A DNA stretch of 61,182 nucleotides, taken from Pontibacter silvestris (GTDB lineage Bacteria; Bacteroidota; Bacteroidia; Cytophagales; Hymenobacteraceae). The DNA is taken from NCBI RefSeq assembly GCF_020907275.1, contig NZ_JAJJWI010000023.1:1-61182 (forward strand), written 5' to 3'. A model generated the notes under the pieces. The model had not been told where the DNA came from, did no database searches, and worked only from the letters and a program-made list of their open reading frames with translations. The number at the start of each line of letters is the position of its first letter. The first letter of the stretch is position 1. The position numbers and the translations under genes were made by a program. Shown piece by piece: positions 7,919 to 17,574 of this stretch.

Positions 7919-9142
7919 ATGGCTGAAATAACCTGCTCATTTTGCGGCAAAAATAAGAAAGATGTATCAGTGATGATTTCCGGTATTAACGCTCATATCT
8001 GTGATCGTTGTATCGGTCAGGCACAGCAAATACTGAACGAGGAAAACAAGATCCGCGCGAGCAGCCGCACTCCTAAGTTTAACCTGATGAAACCAAAGGA
8101 AATGAAGGAGTACCTGGACCAGTTTGTAGTTGGACAAGATGAAGCAAAGAAAGTAATGTCAGTAGCGGTTTACAACCACTACAAACGACTAATGCAACGT
8201 ACCAAGGAAGATGATGTAGTAATTGAAAAATCTAACATCATTATGGTTGGAGAAACTGGTACAGGTAAAACCTACCTTGCCCGTATGATGGCTGGTATTC
8301 TTCAGGTGCCTTTCTGTATTGCTGATGCTACTGTGCTAACAGAAGCTGGTTATGTGGGAGAAGATGTAGAGAGCATACTTACCCGCCTGCTTCAAGCTGC
8401 CGATTATAATGTAGAGGCTGCAGAACGAGGAATTGTGTACATCGATGAAATTGACAAGATAGCCCGTAAAAGTGATAATCCCTCTATTACGCGTGATGTT
8501 AGCGGCGAAGGCGTACAGCAGGCGCTTCTGAAATTGCTGGAAGGCACCGTTGTAAATGTACCACCGCAAGGAGGACGTAAACACCCTGAGCAGAAGATGA
8601 TCACGGTAAACACAGAAAATATTCTGTTCATATGCGGTGGAGCTTTTGTAGGTATCGACAGAATTATCAAGAACCGTTTGAACACGCGTCCGATAGGCTT
8701 CTCTAAATCTAACCTGGATGAAGTGGGAGAAAATGAAAACTTCCTGAGATACCTGACAGCACAAGACCTGAAAGGGTTTGGGCTGATACCAGAGCTCATT
8801 GGCCGTTTACCAGTAGCCACTCACCTGAACCCATTAGACAAAGAGACGCTGCGCCGCATTCTGCTGGAGCCGAAGAACTCTATCATTAAGCAGTACAAAC
8901 GCCTGTTTGAAATGGAGAATATTACCATAAGCTTTGCTGATGATGCGCTAGATTACATTGTTGAAAGAGCCGCAGAATATAAATTGGGAGCACGTGGTCT
9001 TCGCTCCATCTGTGAAGGAATTATGACAGATGCAATGTTTGAGTTACCATCTATAGAAGGTTCAAAAGAACTGACTATCACAGGTGACTATGCCCGTGAA
9101 AAGTTTGATAAATCTACACTTAAACAATTAAGAGTAGCTTAA
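7919..9142 (+). CDS. clpX: ATP-dependent Clp protease ATP-binding subunit ClpX
   Basis: AAA+ unfoldase that feeds substrates to ClpP. 407 residues: N-terminal zinc-binding domain (Cys6, Cys9, Cys28, Cys31), Walker A GETGTGKT (111-118), Walker B VYIDEIDKI, the GYVGEDV pore-loop segment and an IGF motif (RPIGFSKS) of the kind that docks on ClpP. All key elements are present. Convergent with lpxB across a shared terminator. Confidence 0.98.
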   Translation: MAEITCSFCGKNKKDVSVMISGINAHICDRCIGQAQQILNEENKIRASSRTPKFNLMKPKEMKEYLDQFVVGQDEAKKVMSVAVYNHYKRLMQRTKEDDVVIEKSNIIMVGETGTGKTYLARMMAGILQVPFCIADATVLTEAGYVGEDVESILTRLLQAADYNVEAAERGIVYIDEIDKIARKSDNPSITRDVSGEGVQQALLKLLEGTVVNVPPQGGRKHPEQKMITVNTENILFICGGAFVGIDRIIKNRLNTRPIGFSKSNLDEVGENENFLRYLTAQDLKGFGLIPELIGRLPVATHLNPLDKETLRRILLEPKNSIIKQYKRLFEMENITISFADDALDYIVERAAEYKLGARGLRSICEGIMTDAMFELPSIEGSKELTITGDYAREKFDKSTLKQLRVA

Positions 9143-9160
9143 CAAGAACAACTGCATCCT

Positions 9161-9207
9161 TAAGAAAAAGCCCCTGTATAGTATAACTATGCAGGGGCTT
9201 TTTCTTA
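9161..9207. terminator. Bidirectional terminator between clpX and lpxB
   Basis: A 16-bp-class stem, AAGAAAAAGCCCCTG against CAGGGGCTTTTTCTT, flanked by A and T tracts so that it works on both strands. It serves the convergent clpX and lpxB transcripts. Confidence 0.85.
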
Positions 9208-9261
9208 GTAGATAAAATAGTTTTACACGTTAGCCTTCTTCTCTCCTACTCTAGTTTTGAT

Positions 9262-10371
9262 TTATTGCTTCAAATAGCTAACCATTAGCTCAGCAGCACG
9301 TTCGGCTGTACGAAAATCCCCGATCTTCTGACGTATAGACGCATAGCCCTCCTTCTGCTTTTTAATGAAGTACTTATCAAATAAGATCTCCTTTAATTCG
9401 GCAGTTATTTTCTTAGGTGTAAAGTCATCCTGTATAAGTTCTGTAACAACAGGTTTACCTGCTATCAGATTTACAAGTGAGATGTAAGGCACTTTTATTA
9501 CCATTTTCCCAATAGTATAAGAAATTTTACTGGTCTTGTAACAAACTACTTGCGGCACATCAAAAAGAGCCGTTTCTAAAGTGGCTGTGCCAGAAGTTAC
9601 CAGAGCAGCTTTTGCATAAGATAACAGATCATAAGTCTGGTCATATACAATCTTAATATTGGTGTCAGGATTATAAGCTGCGTAAAATTCTTTGGAGAAA
9701 TTATTAACCCCAGCTACTACAAACTGATAATCTCGGAAGGAAGGCAATATACTTAGCATTACCTGCAGCATATTCTCAATCTCCTGCTTACGGCTTCCTG
9801 GCAGTACTGCTATAATTGGTTTGTTGTTCAGCTTATTCTTTGCTATAAAATCAGGGTTAACGGCATGATCAGTAACTGAATCATTCACAGGATTTCCGAT
9901 GTAGTCTACTTTATAGTCATAGCGACCATAAAAGTCTTCCTCAAAAGGCATGATAACAAACATGCGATCTACCAACTTTTTAATTTTATGCACGCGGCCT
10001 TGGTTCCAGGCCCATATTTTAGGAGAGATATAATAAAATACTTTCAGCCCTTGTGCCTTAGCAAATTTGGCAATACGTAAGTTAAAACCTGCATAATCCA
10101 CTAATATGACTACATCAGGCCAGAAGCTTTTGATATCTGCTTTACATTCTTTCAGGAAGCCGCTTATTTTACCAAGGTTTTTTAGCACTTCAGCAAAGCC
10201 CATAAAAGCCATTTCCTGGTAATGATGCACCAAATCCATACCGGCAGCCTGCATCATATCACCTCCCCAACCTCTGATGATTGCCTGTGGGTCTTGCTTT
10301 AGCAGCTGTTTAATTAAATTAGAAGCATGTAAGTCACCGGATCGCTCACCAGCTATAATGTAATATTTCAT
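9262..10371 (-). CDS. lpxB: Lipid-A-disaccharide synthase
   Basis: Glycosyltransferase (GT19) that condenses UDP-diacylglucosamine with lipid X to form the lipid A disaccharide on the inner face of the inner membrane. 369 residues. The N-terminal AGERSGDLHASNL (about 7-19), the WAWNQGRV segment and the PGSRKQEI motif in the C-terminal nucleotide-binding half are typical. Its start is 101 nt past queD; a terminator for the queD transcript lies in between, so lpxB is probably transcribed separately. A small inverted repeat (AATACCT/AGGTATT, 10392-10410) lies just upstream of the start. Confidence 0.96.
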   Translation of the reverse strand: MKYYIIAGERSGDLHASNLIKQLLKQDPQAIIRGWGGDMMQAAGMDLVHHYQEMAFMGFAEVLKNLGKISGFLKECKADIKSFWPDVVILVDYAGFNLRIAKFAKAQGLKVFYYISPKIWAWNQGRVHKIKKLVDRMFVIMPFEEDFYGRYDYKVDYIGNPVNDSVTDHAVNPDFIAKNKLNNKPIIAVLPGSRKQEIENMLQVMLSILPSFRDYQFVVAGVNNFSKEFYAAYNPDTNIKIVYDQTYDLLSYAKAALVTSGTATLETALFDVPQVVCYKTSKISYTIGKMVIKVPYISLVNLIAGKPVVTELIQDDFTPKKITAELKEILFDKYFIKKQKEGYASIRQKIGDFRTAERAAELMVSYLKQ

Positions 10372-10410
10372 GCAGTTCGTGTCCGTTTGAGAATACCTAT
10401 AACAGGTATT

Positions 10411-10467
10411 AAAAAAATGTTACCACAATACCTCATAAATTATATTACTCATGAGCTATTGTGGTAA
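10411..10467 (-). terminator. Terminator of the btuF-btuC-queD operon
   Basis: An 11-bp perfect stem (10420-10430 with 10457-10467), with an extra CTCAT/ATGAG pairing inside the loop, followed on the minus strand by seven T. It lies just after the queD stop and before lpxB. Confidence 0.75.
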
Positions 10468-10472
10468 ATTGT

Positions 10473-10889
10473 TTATTCGCCGAAATACTCTACGTAGTTT
10501 CTAGGTGTTTCGTAAAGTTTAAGGCTATGCAATTTAGCTTCAGAGATTTCGGCAATACGTGGAGCCAGAATTTGCCAGAACTCTACAATTAAGTTTTCTG
10601 TACTTGCTAACTTGTCTTCCATAAAAGCAACATCAAGGTTTAGGTTCTTGTGGTCTACTTTCTCAATAACATGCTTTTGGATAAGTGAGCTAAGCTTTTT
10701 CAGATCAATTACAAAACCTGTATCCGGGTCAGGCAGCCCCTTTACGGTAACAATCAACTCGTAGTTGTGTCCGTGCCAGTTGGTATTGGCACATGGCCCG
10801 AAAACCTCCTTGTTCTTTGCCAAAGACCAGTTCGGGTTATGCAGCTTATGTGCTGCGTTGAAGTGCTCTAACCTGCTTACGTAAATCAT
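10473..10889 (-). CDS. queD: 6-carboxytetrahydropterin synthase (6-pyruvoyl-tetrahydropterin synthase family)
   Basis: 138 residues of the PTPS/QueD family, which in bacteria usually converts dihydroneopterin triphosphate to 6-carboxytetrahydropterin for queuosine-type deazapurines. The zinc ligands are visible as His14 (FNAAHKLH) and His39/His41 (WHGHNYEL), with the catalytic Cys33 in GPCANTNW. No other queuosine genes lie nearby, so the pathway is inferred from the family. It starts 5 nt after the permease gene and is probably co-transcribed with it. Confidence 0.88.
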   Translation of the reverse strand: MIYVSRLEHFNAAHKLHNPNWSLAKNKEVFGPCANTNWHGHNYELIVTVKGLPDPDTGFVIDLKKLSSLIQKHVIEKVDHKNLNLDVAFMEDKLASTENLIVEFWQILAPRIAEISEAKLHSLKLYETPRNYVEYFGE

Positions 10890-10894
10890 CTATT

Positions 10895-11896
10895 CTAAAA
10901 ATTGTAATTCTTTCTTGACAGCAAATATACAAAGAAAGGAACACCAAAGAATGAAGTAATAATTCCAATAGGTATTCCTACAGGAGGATAAATAAGGCGG
11001 GAGAGTAAATCGCAAAGCATCATGAAAAGGCCGCCGATAAAAGCACAAAAAAGCAGGTTCCAACGGCCTGATGCGCCCATCATACTACGTGTAACATGAG
11101 GAATGATCAGCCCAACAAAACCAACCGGACCAGAAGAGGCCACAGAAAAGCCTGTTACTATTGAAACAGTAAGCAGAATAACCCATCTTGTTTGTGCCAC
11201 CTGCAGCCCCAGTGCCTGCGCACGCTCTGCTCCTAATAATAAAATGTTAAGCTGTTTCTGATAAAAGATAAACAGTAACAGCGCCAGCAAAAGTGCTACA
11301 GCCGGATAGGGCAGCAAAGTCCAACTGGCTCGCTCAAAGCTTCCCATCGACCAGAAAATAATAGACTTCAGCTTTCCTTCTGAGTCTGACAGAAAAGTAA
11401 GCAAGCCTACCACAGCGGTACAAAGGGAACTTAGTGCAATACCTGCCAACAGCAACTGCGACGGAATAAGCTGACGCTTCCTATAGCCCAGCATAACCGC
11501 CATTAATGTAGTAATAAAGGCTCCTGCAAAAGCAAGAACAGGAGGCAAATAAAAACCAGCCACCGTACTTTCCACAAAGCCAAAAAAAACCACTACCGCA
11601 CCCAGCGAAGCCCCGGAAGCAGTGCCCAGCAAATATGGCTCAGCCAAACCGTTATTCACCATAGCCTGTAATAAATAACCGGCAAAAGCTAATGAGGCTC
11701 CTACCACTAAAGCTAGCAACAGGCGCGGCAAGCGCAAATGTACAATGGCAAAATGGGTTGTGTTATCTGGATTATAATATAAAAAAGCGTCTGCTATAGT
11801 AGCTATGCCAGACTCAAAAGAACCTACCTGCAGCCCCAATAGCAACACCACCAGTATCAGCAACAAAGCAGCAGTAACGTATAATAGCTTACTCAT
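10895..11896 (-). CDS. ABC transporter permease, FecCD/BtuC family
   Basis: 333-residue multi-pass inner-membrane protein of the iron-siderophore/heme/cobalamin importer family. Typical segments include the LRLPRLLLALVVGASLAFAG stretch and SSGPVGFVGLIIPH near residue 260. I start it at the ATG at 11896 (MSKLLYVTAALL), which overlaps the binding-protein gene by 8 nt; a frame open to 11920 also exists but would overlap more. No ATPase gene (BtuD/FecE type) is adjacent, so the importer must borrow one encoded elsewhere. Confidence 0.9.
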   Translation of the reverse strand: MSKLLYVTAALLLILVVLLLGLQVGSFESGIATIADAFLYYNPDNTTHFAIVHLRLPRLLLALVVGASLAFAGYLLQAMVNNGLAEPYLLGTASGASLGAVVVFFGFVESTVAGFYLPPVLAFAGAFITTLMAVMLGYRKRQLIPSQLLLAGIALSSLCTAVVGLLTFLSDSEGKLKSIIFWSMGSFERASWTLLPYPAVALLLALLLFIFYQKQLNILLLGAERAQALGLQVAQTRWVILLTVSIVTGFSVASSGPVGFVGLIIPHVTRSMMGASGRWNLLFCAFIGGLFMMLCDLLSRLIYPPVGIPIGIITSFFGVPFFVYLLSRKNYNF

Positions 11897-12806
11897 GGTA
11901 AAGTAACCTCTCCAGTTCAAGTATAGACTCTACCACACGCGGTCCTGGCCTGGACATTAAGTTATCGGTTGTGCCGTAGATACGCCCCTGCTGATAAGCT
12001 TTGGTTTTACGAAGTTCCGGATATTGGCCAAAAAATTCCTTTTCCATTTTCTCCCGGTCATCTCCCAGTATTACATCTGGATTTAGTTTCAGAATATACT
12101 CACGAGTAATGGACGGATATGGTTGATCAAAGACTTCCTGTACGGCATTCTCAGCACCTAATATGTGTAGCTTATCTGTGAGGATAGTATTTTGCCCGTG
12201 TACATAAATAGGGTCTTTCCAGGTGATGGCTAGTACACGCAGAGGCTGCCTCTGCTGAGCCTGATATCGTTGCTTTAGCTCGTTCACCTGCTGCCGTAGC
12301 GAATCTGTCAGGTGCTCTGCCTGCTCCTCCCGCCCCATTATACGTCCTATATCTTCTAAGCCGTTAAAAATATCTTCTACCGAGGCATATGTTTGGTAAT
12401 ACACCGGAACCCCTAGCTCTTCAAGACGAGCAGCATCGTCTGGTGGCGTAATACCTTCTACTGTAAAAATAACATCTGGCTTTAAACGCAGCACCTGCTC
12501 ATAATCAATAGGATAGTTCTTAACAACTGGCTTGGTTAAAGCAGCGGCAGGGTAATCATCATTTTGGGTGCGGCCAACAATAGTACTGGTGTCCAGTACA
12601 GCAAATAACATTTCTGTCATAGAAGAAGCAAGAGATACAACCCTTAGCGGCTGCTTCTCAAGTTGAATTTCCCGCCCCAGGTCATCCTGTAATACAATAG
12701 TGCCTTCTTCTGTTGGCTTCTCCGTTTGGCTACAGGCACTACTCAGCAGCAGGCTAAGTAGTAAAAGCCAACAGAGTTTATCAAATAAGTGGAGTTTCTG
12801 TTTCAA
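11889..12806 (-). CDS. Substrate-binding lipoprotein of a cobalamin/siderophore-type ABC importer
   Basis: 305 residues. An N-terminal hydrophobic segment ends in LSSAC, a plausible lipobox with Cys25, so the mature protein should be lipid-anchored. The fold signature of class III binding proteins is clear: RVVSLASSMTEMLFAV, then PDVIFTVEG in the first lobe and NPDVILGDD in the second. It resembles BtuF (cobalamin) more than heme binders, but the substrate cannot be fixed from sequence. Translationally coupled to the permease gene. Confidence 0.85.
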   Translation of the reverse strand: MKQKLHLFDKLCWLLLLSLLLSSACSQTEKPTEEGTIVLQDDLGREIQLEKQPLRVVSLASSMTEMLFAVLDTSTIVGRTQNDDYPAAALTKPVVKNYPIDYEQVLRLKPDVIFTVEGITPPDDAARLEELGVPVYYQTYASVEDIFNGLEDIGRIMGREEQAEHLTDSLRQQVNELKQRYQAQQRQPLRVLAITWKDPIYVHGQNTILTDKLHILGAENAVQEVFDQPYPSITREYILKLNPDVILGDDREKMEKEFFGQYPELRKTKAYQQGRIYGTTDNLMSRPGPRVVESILELERLLYHE

Positions 12807-12900
12807 ATTATAGCTTATCGTGCCGCCTTATTTACTAAAGCTACACCGTATATTTTCGTAAATTTAAAGCAATTTTCGTTATAGGATTAAATACTGAACT

Positions 12901-13866
12901 ATGATTGTAGTAACCGGAGCTGCAGGTTTTATTGCCAGCTGCCTTGTAAGCAGGCTGAACCAGGCTAATTTTAATGATATAGTGGTGGTAGATAATTTTT
13001 CTGTCGCTAAAAAAGAGAATAATCTGCAAGGCAAGAAAATAAAGGAGTTTGTAGACCGCGATAACTTTATAGCATGGCTCGACAGCAACTACGAAGAGGT
13101 TGAGTTTATCTTCCACCTAGGCGCCCGTACCGATACCACGGAGTTTAACAAAGATGTGTTCGACATGCTGAACCTGAACTACTCCAAGCAAGTGTGGAAT
13201 GCCTGCTGCGAATACCAGATTCCGCTGGTTTACGCTTCTTCTGCGGCTACTTATGGTACTGGCACCTTAGGCTACGACGACAACGAAGCTACTATTCCGC
13301 TACTGCAGCCGTTAAACCCTTACGGAGAATCAAAGAATGATTTTGATATTTGGGCACTGGAGCAAACAGCAAAACCTTTCTTCTGGGCTGGCCTCAAGTT
13401 CTTTAATGTGTATGGCCCCAACGAGTACCATAAAGGCAAAATGGCCTCTGTTATATTCCATGCATATAACCAAATTAGGGACAAAGGCCGCCTTGCCCTG
13501 TTCCGCTCTCACAATCCTGATTTTGCTGATGGGGAGCAGATGCGGGATTTTATATATGTGAAAGATGTAGTGGATGTATGTTTGTTCCTGATGCACCACC
13601 GCAAAGATTCCGGCATATACAACCTTGGCTCCGGAAAAGCTCGTACTTTTATGGCGCTGGCGCTTAATACTTTTCAAGCGATGGGTGAAACAGCGAATAT
13701 TGATTTTATTGATACGCCAGCCACTATACGCGACACATATCAGTACTTTACAGAGGCAAATATGAGTAAGCTTCGCTCTATCGGTTACGATAAACCTTTT
13801 TATACTTTAGAAGAGGGTGTGAAAGATTATGTGCAGAACTACCTGATGGAAGGGAAGTATTATTAA
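12901..13866 (+). CDS. hldD: ADP-L-glycero-D-manno-heptose 6-epimerase
   Basis: Last step of ADP-L,D-heptose synthesis for the LPS core. 321 residues of the extended short-chain dehydrogenase family: NADP-binding TGAAGFIAS (5-13), Ser/Tyr/Lys catalytic set with Tyr141 and Lys145 in PYGESK, and the FNVYGPNEYHKGKMASV region characteristic of HldD. Monocistronic, divergent from the btuF-like gene, with its own terminator. Confidence 0.93.
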   Translation: MIVVTGAAGFIASCLVSRLNQANFNDIVVVDNFSVAKKENNLQGKKIKEFVDRDNFIAWLDSNYEEVEFIFHLGARTDTTEFNKDVFDMLNLNYSKQVWNACCEYQIPLVYASSAATYGTGTLGYDDNEATIPLLQPLNPYGESKNDFDIWALEQTAKPFFWAGLKFFNVYGPNEYHKGKMASVIFHAYNQIRDKGRLALFRSHNPDFADGEQMRDFIYVKDVVDVCLFLMHHRKDSGIYNLGSGKARTFMALALNTFQAMGETANIDFIDTPATIRDTYQYFTEANMSKLRSIGYDKPFYTLEEGVKDYVQNYLMEGKYY

Positions 13867-13924
13867 GATCATGAATAAAAGTAGCTGATTATAAATTATA
13901 ATCAACTACTGCACTATATACTAT

Positions 13925-13960
13925 AAACCCACTTACGTTGCGTGAGTGGGTTTGTCTTTT
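13925..13960 (+). terminator. Terminator after hldD
   Basis: 13-bp stem, AAACCCACTTACG against CGTGAGTGGGTTT (one G-U pair), with a 3-nt loop and a T-rich tail (TTTGTCTTTT). Confidence 0.82.
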
Positions 13961-14100
13961 ATAAACCTGCTATTGGAGTTACTGCTTTTATAATCGCAGT
14001 TTAATTTATCACCACAGCAAAAGCTAACTAGTTCTGCTGATTAATCTCAAAAACTTATGGAAGTTACAAAAGACCGAAACTTTTTATATCCTTTATTTTA

Positions 14101-17100
14101 TTAAAACAGCACCGATACTTGTGTACGCCCTGTATGCACAGCTCCTACATCGTTTGCTTTCCGGCCATCGTAGTTAAGGGAAATATTTAGGCCGTTGCTG
14201 AGACGCTGCTGCACGTTCAGTGACCATGTCATGTTATTACCAGGGCGTAAGGCATTCAGAATTTCATAGCCGACATAAGTGTTCTGATCGCCTTTGTAGC
14301 TGATGTTCACATAACGGATATTTCCAGCAATGGTCCGTTTGCTTACTTGGCTTACTTTTGCTTCCAGCCCTAGTTCATGGAAAGCTCCTTGCTGCTTCGC
14401 CTCTGGCTCAGATAGCAGATCCTGGCGCAGGGCAAACTGATATGTACCTGTAAAGCGCAGGCTCGTGTTTGGCTGGTAGGCCAGCTCTGGTGTCAGCTCT
14501 TTAGACTCTATTTTAAAATTCTTCGAATCCAGAAAATTAGAACGGTTTTCCCGCACATTTATACTGGAACTTAACTTAGCGCCCAACACCTCATTCAGGT
14601 TTAGGCGGCCTGTCAAGGTATGGTTGCCAACATTACGGGTTTCGGTACCATTTGCCAACAACGATTTCTGTTGGTTCTGCTGAATGGTATACTCTAAGCC
14701 ATAGTTCGGATTGCTTCGGTTAAAGTAAACTGTATTGCGCAGCGACTTCACTAACGATATCAAAGACTCGTCCTCAAAATTATCACTAAAAGGGTTAAAG
14801 CGTTGCGAGAGGTCGTTATCAGTTGTTTTTTTGTCTACACTAATAAAAGTTAACATTGAAAAGTGCGATGCTAGACCTTTTAAACCTTGTTCTCCTCTCC
14901 AACTACGGGGGGCATTACTGTTCAGGCGATACGTAAAACGATTGGTATAGGCGTTGATGTACTCATCTGTTGGCAAAAAGACTTTAATATAACGCCGCTG
15001 GTCTACCGTTTGCGCCTCCAGGTAATCATTCAGGTTGTTTGGGTTACCGCCATCACGCAGATAGTGCGTTCCCTGCCCTGGTAGAGTCTCTGTAAAAATA
15101 AATATGCGTTTAAGCTCCCTGCCTGTACCCACACTGTAACTCAATTCTGAAGCAAAGCTACCATCTAAAAAACCGGCATTCCAATCTGCTCTTGCTTGTA
15201 CAGTTTCTTCATCCTGTGCAGTGGCCAGTTCTAATTTGCGGTAGGTAGCCTGAATAGACAGATCATTTTCTGCATTGATTCTTGTTTGTAGAAGTCCATT
15301 ATATGTCTGCCCCACTTCTGGTAATCCCATTTGCCCATCAGCTGTTGGTCTAAGGTCAGTGCGATGGCTGTAATCGAATCTGAACTTAGTACGGGCTGTG
15401 TCGCTGCTCTCTACATACACCAGATGCTCCTCAAAATACATAGCGGAACCAACCACCGAATCTGTTTCAAGGGCTTTAATTTTATTCTTATCAAAACGGT
15501 AAATATAGCCTGGTGAGAAAGCTCCGGCATTGTACCTTACTCCTACGTCACCACGATACCACTCCGACTCCCTTACGTTTTCCTGCTCACTTTTAAGTAC
15601 AAAGACGTTGTTGGTTAACTCAAAACGCCCCAGTCGCTGCAACACATCCAGGTATTGCTGCACTCCATCCACCTGCTGTTCTCTGTACCGTCTGCTGACA
15701 CGATAATTAAATAAATTAGCAGCATCTTTAGCAGCTCCTACCGAAAAATTAAAGATATGGTCTTCTGCTTTAGTATCTGTGTCCTGCAAACTCCAGTCCC
15801 TGTCAAATTCAATAGGACGGTACCTGTCTATTGGCACAAAGTTCCTGTCAGCATATTCATAGTTAAGGCTACTGTTAAGCTTATACTTGCCCAAAGCTGG
15901 CAATTCTCTGTTCTCAATAGTGTAACCCATCCGGGCTGCTTTCCCCTGATCATCCTGTGCATCAAACTTTGAGAACCTATTCAGATCATTTTCTGAAGTG
16001 GCTCCCTCTATAAAAACATTTATCCCTTTCGCTACTTCATAATTACCACCAAGTGTTACTAATTGCTTCTTACGGGGAGTAGGCAGTATACGTATTGGCA
16101 GGTAGTTTCCCTGCGGCACCCCATTTACAGGAGCCACCCATTTATACACACGTCCGTTTACAGCATCATTAGAAGCAACATAATTACCTTGGTTGCTACC
16201 AACTTCAGTAAAGCGAACATTGTAATATGCCTCATTAGAGTCGCTGGAGTAAACAAAAATTGAAGCCGCACTTTGTCCGCTACCATAAATAGTATCGCGC
16301 TTTGCATACAGTACCTGCGCAGGGTCAAAAGCAACACTATCAGCACCAGAGGTTACAGCCAAAGATAAACTATCACCAATACTCACTAATAGTCGTTTTT
16401 CCTCATCACTCAAATCCAGATTCAGAAGGTTGTTCGGATTGTCAGACTCGTTATAGTAGTTCGCATACACCCGCAGCTTATTTAGTTGCTGATAATGACT
16501 CAGATGATAAATGCCCCTGCTATAGTTCTGGTCCGAATACTCAAAATCAACTTTAAGGCGGGAATTTTTGGTGATTACATGGCGGGTAGTAAAAGTAACT
16601 TCTGCCTGGTTATAATCTATGGTATAGTCATAGTCGTAGCCGCGCATAAGTAGTTTCCCATCTAGGAATACACGTTCGGAATTTGCCAGTATAATAATGA
16701 AACGCTCGTTATTTGGTCCGGTTAATCTATAAGGCCCCAGTACTCCTTCCTGTGCCTGTAAGGTTTTACTCGCAAACTTTCCTTTAGAAACAGAAGCGGC
16801 CACTGTAGTCACTCCCTGTGTTTCAGGAGACTTGCCAAATGTTGTTTCAAAAGCAGCTCCCTGAACGTTTTTGTAAAACTGCATAAAGTAAGAGGGCTTA
16901 CTACGCAGCACCACATCACCTGCTGTTAGCTGCCACAGCCTGTGCTTCAGTGTAATGTATACTTTATCAAACTCCTGTAACTGTTGCGTGTTTCCCTCTG
17001 GCTGAAAAGGAATATTCTGATCTGTAATAGCAGCTGTAATACCAATGTCATCAGTTAGCTTTCCATCCAACTGAAGGTTAAGCGCAGAGTTTACAAATAC

Positions 17101-17574
17101 GTTTTGTGTATTGCCGAAGGAGATTCCCCTGGAAATACTACCAGTTTTATTCAACCCTGGTGTACTAAATATTTCTTCTTTGGCACTAAAATCCTCCTGG
17201 TAAAAATCTTTATGAAAAGAATTCATCTCCAGCTTTGTAAGGTCGCGGTGAAAAGCAGGCCTAGTAAGGTTTAAGGGCAGTACACGGTAGCATACCAACA
17301 CAGAGTCCGGGAACAGGCCTTTAGTGCCAACAGAATCAGGAGCAGGAAACTTTGTAAACTTAAATTGATTGGTACTGTAGTCGTAGTCAAAGGCAAACTG
17401 ATCCTGCTTTGGCCCCGCAAAAGAAACAGAGGCAGGTAATATAGTCAACGAATCCAGCACAATAGGTTCTCCGTTAACCTGTAGCCATTTGCAACGCTGG
17501 TTATTAACAGGAATCTGCGCCCGCAAAGGAAGGCTCAACAATAAGAGCAACCCTATTATAACCCACCTATTCAT
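14101..17574 (-). CDS. Large outer-membrane beta-barrel protein of unknown function
   Basis: 1157 residues with a clear signal peptide (MNRWVIIGLLLLLSLPLRAQ). The body is rich in alternating aromatic/polar strands and has YxNxxY-like turns, ending ...HTGRTQVSVLF, a typical C-terminal barrel strand with terminal Phe. A stretch around residues 140-240 (GSISRGISFGNTQ, then DQNIPFQPEGNTQQLQEFD) looks like a conserved block seen in other Bacteroidota proteins that I cannot name. It is not SprA-sized and lacks a TonB-plug signature that I can see. The start ATG overlaps the stop of the upstream kinase gene (ATGA, 17571-17574), so the two are translationally coupled. Function unknown. Confidence 0.72.
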   Translation of the reverse strand: MNRWVIIGLLLLLSLPLRAQIPVNNQRCKWLQVNGEPIVLDSLTILPASVSFAGPKQDQFAFDYDYSTNQFKFTKFPAPDSVGTKGLFPDSVLVCYRVLPLNLTRPAFHRDLTKLEMNSFHKDFYQEDFSAKEEIFSTPGLNKTGSISRGISFGNTQNVFVNSALNLQLDGKLTDDIGITAAITDQNIPFQPEGNTQQLQEFDKVYITLKHRLWQLTAGDVVLRSKPSYFMQFYKNVQGAAFETTFGKSPETQGVTTVAASVSKGKFASKTLQAQEGVLGPYRLTGPNNERFIIILANSERVFLDGKLLMRGYDYDYTIDYNQAEVTFTTRHVITKNSRLKVDFEYSDQNYSRGIYHLSHYQQLNKLRVYANYYNESDNPNNLLNLDLSDEEKRLLVSIGDSLSLAVTSGADSVAFDPAQVLYAKRDTIYGSGQSAASIFVYSSDSNEAYYNVRFTEVGSNQGNYVASNDAVNGRVYKWVAPVNGVPQGNYLPIRILPTPRKKQLVTLGGNYEVAKGINVFIEGATSENDLNRFSKFDAQDDQGKAARMGYTIENRELPALGKYKLNSSLNYEYADRNFVPIDRYRPIEFDRDWSLQDTDTKAEDHIFNFSVGAAKDAANLFNYRVSRRYREQQVDGVQQYLDVLQRLGRFELTNNVFVLKSEQENVRESEWYRGDVGVRYNAGAFSPGYIYRFDKNKIKALETDSVVGSAMYFEEHLVYVESSDTARTKFRFDYSHRTDLRPTADGQMGLPEVGQTYNGLLQTRINAENDLSIQATYRKLELATAQDEETVQARADWNAGFLDGSFASELSYSVGTGRELKRIFIFTETLPGQGTHYLRDGGNPNNLNDYLEAQTVDQRRYIKVFLPTDEYINAYTNRFTYRLNSNAPRSWRGEQGLKGLASHFSMLTFISVDKKTTDNDLSQRFNPFSDNFEDESLISLVKSLRNTVYFNRSNPNYGLEYTIQQNQQKSLLANGTETRNVGNHTLTGRLNLNEVLGAKLSSSINVRENRSNFLDSKNFKIESKELTPELAYQPNTSLRFTGTYQFALRQDLLSEPEAKQQGAFHELGLEAKVSQVSKRTIAGNIRYVNISYKGDQNTYVGYEILNALRPGNNMTWSLNVQQRLSNGLNISLNYDGRKANDVGAVHTGRTQVSVLF

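Noticed and set aside
8336..8820. Two antisense frames of about 140 codons within clpX
   Set aside because: Both overlap the AAA+ core of clpX and look like mirror frames.
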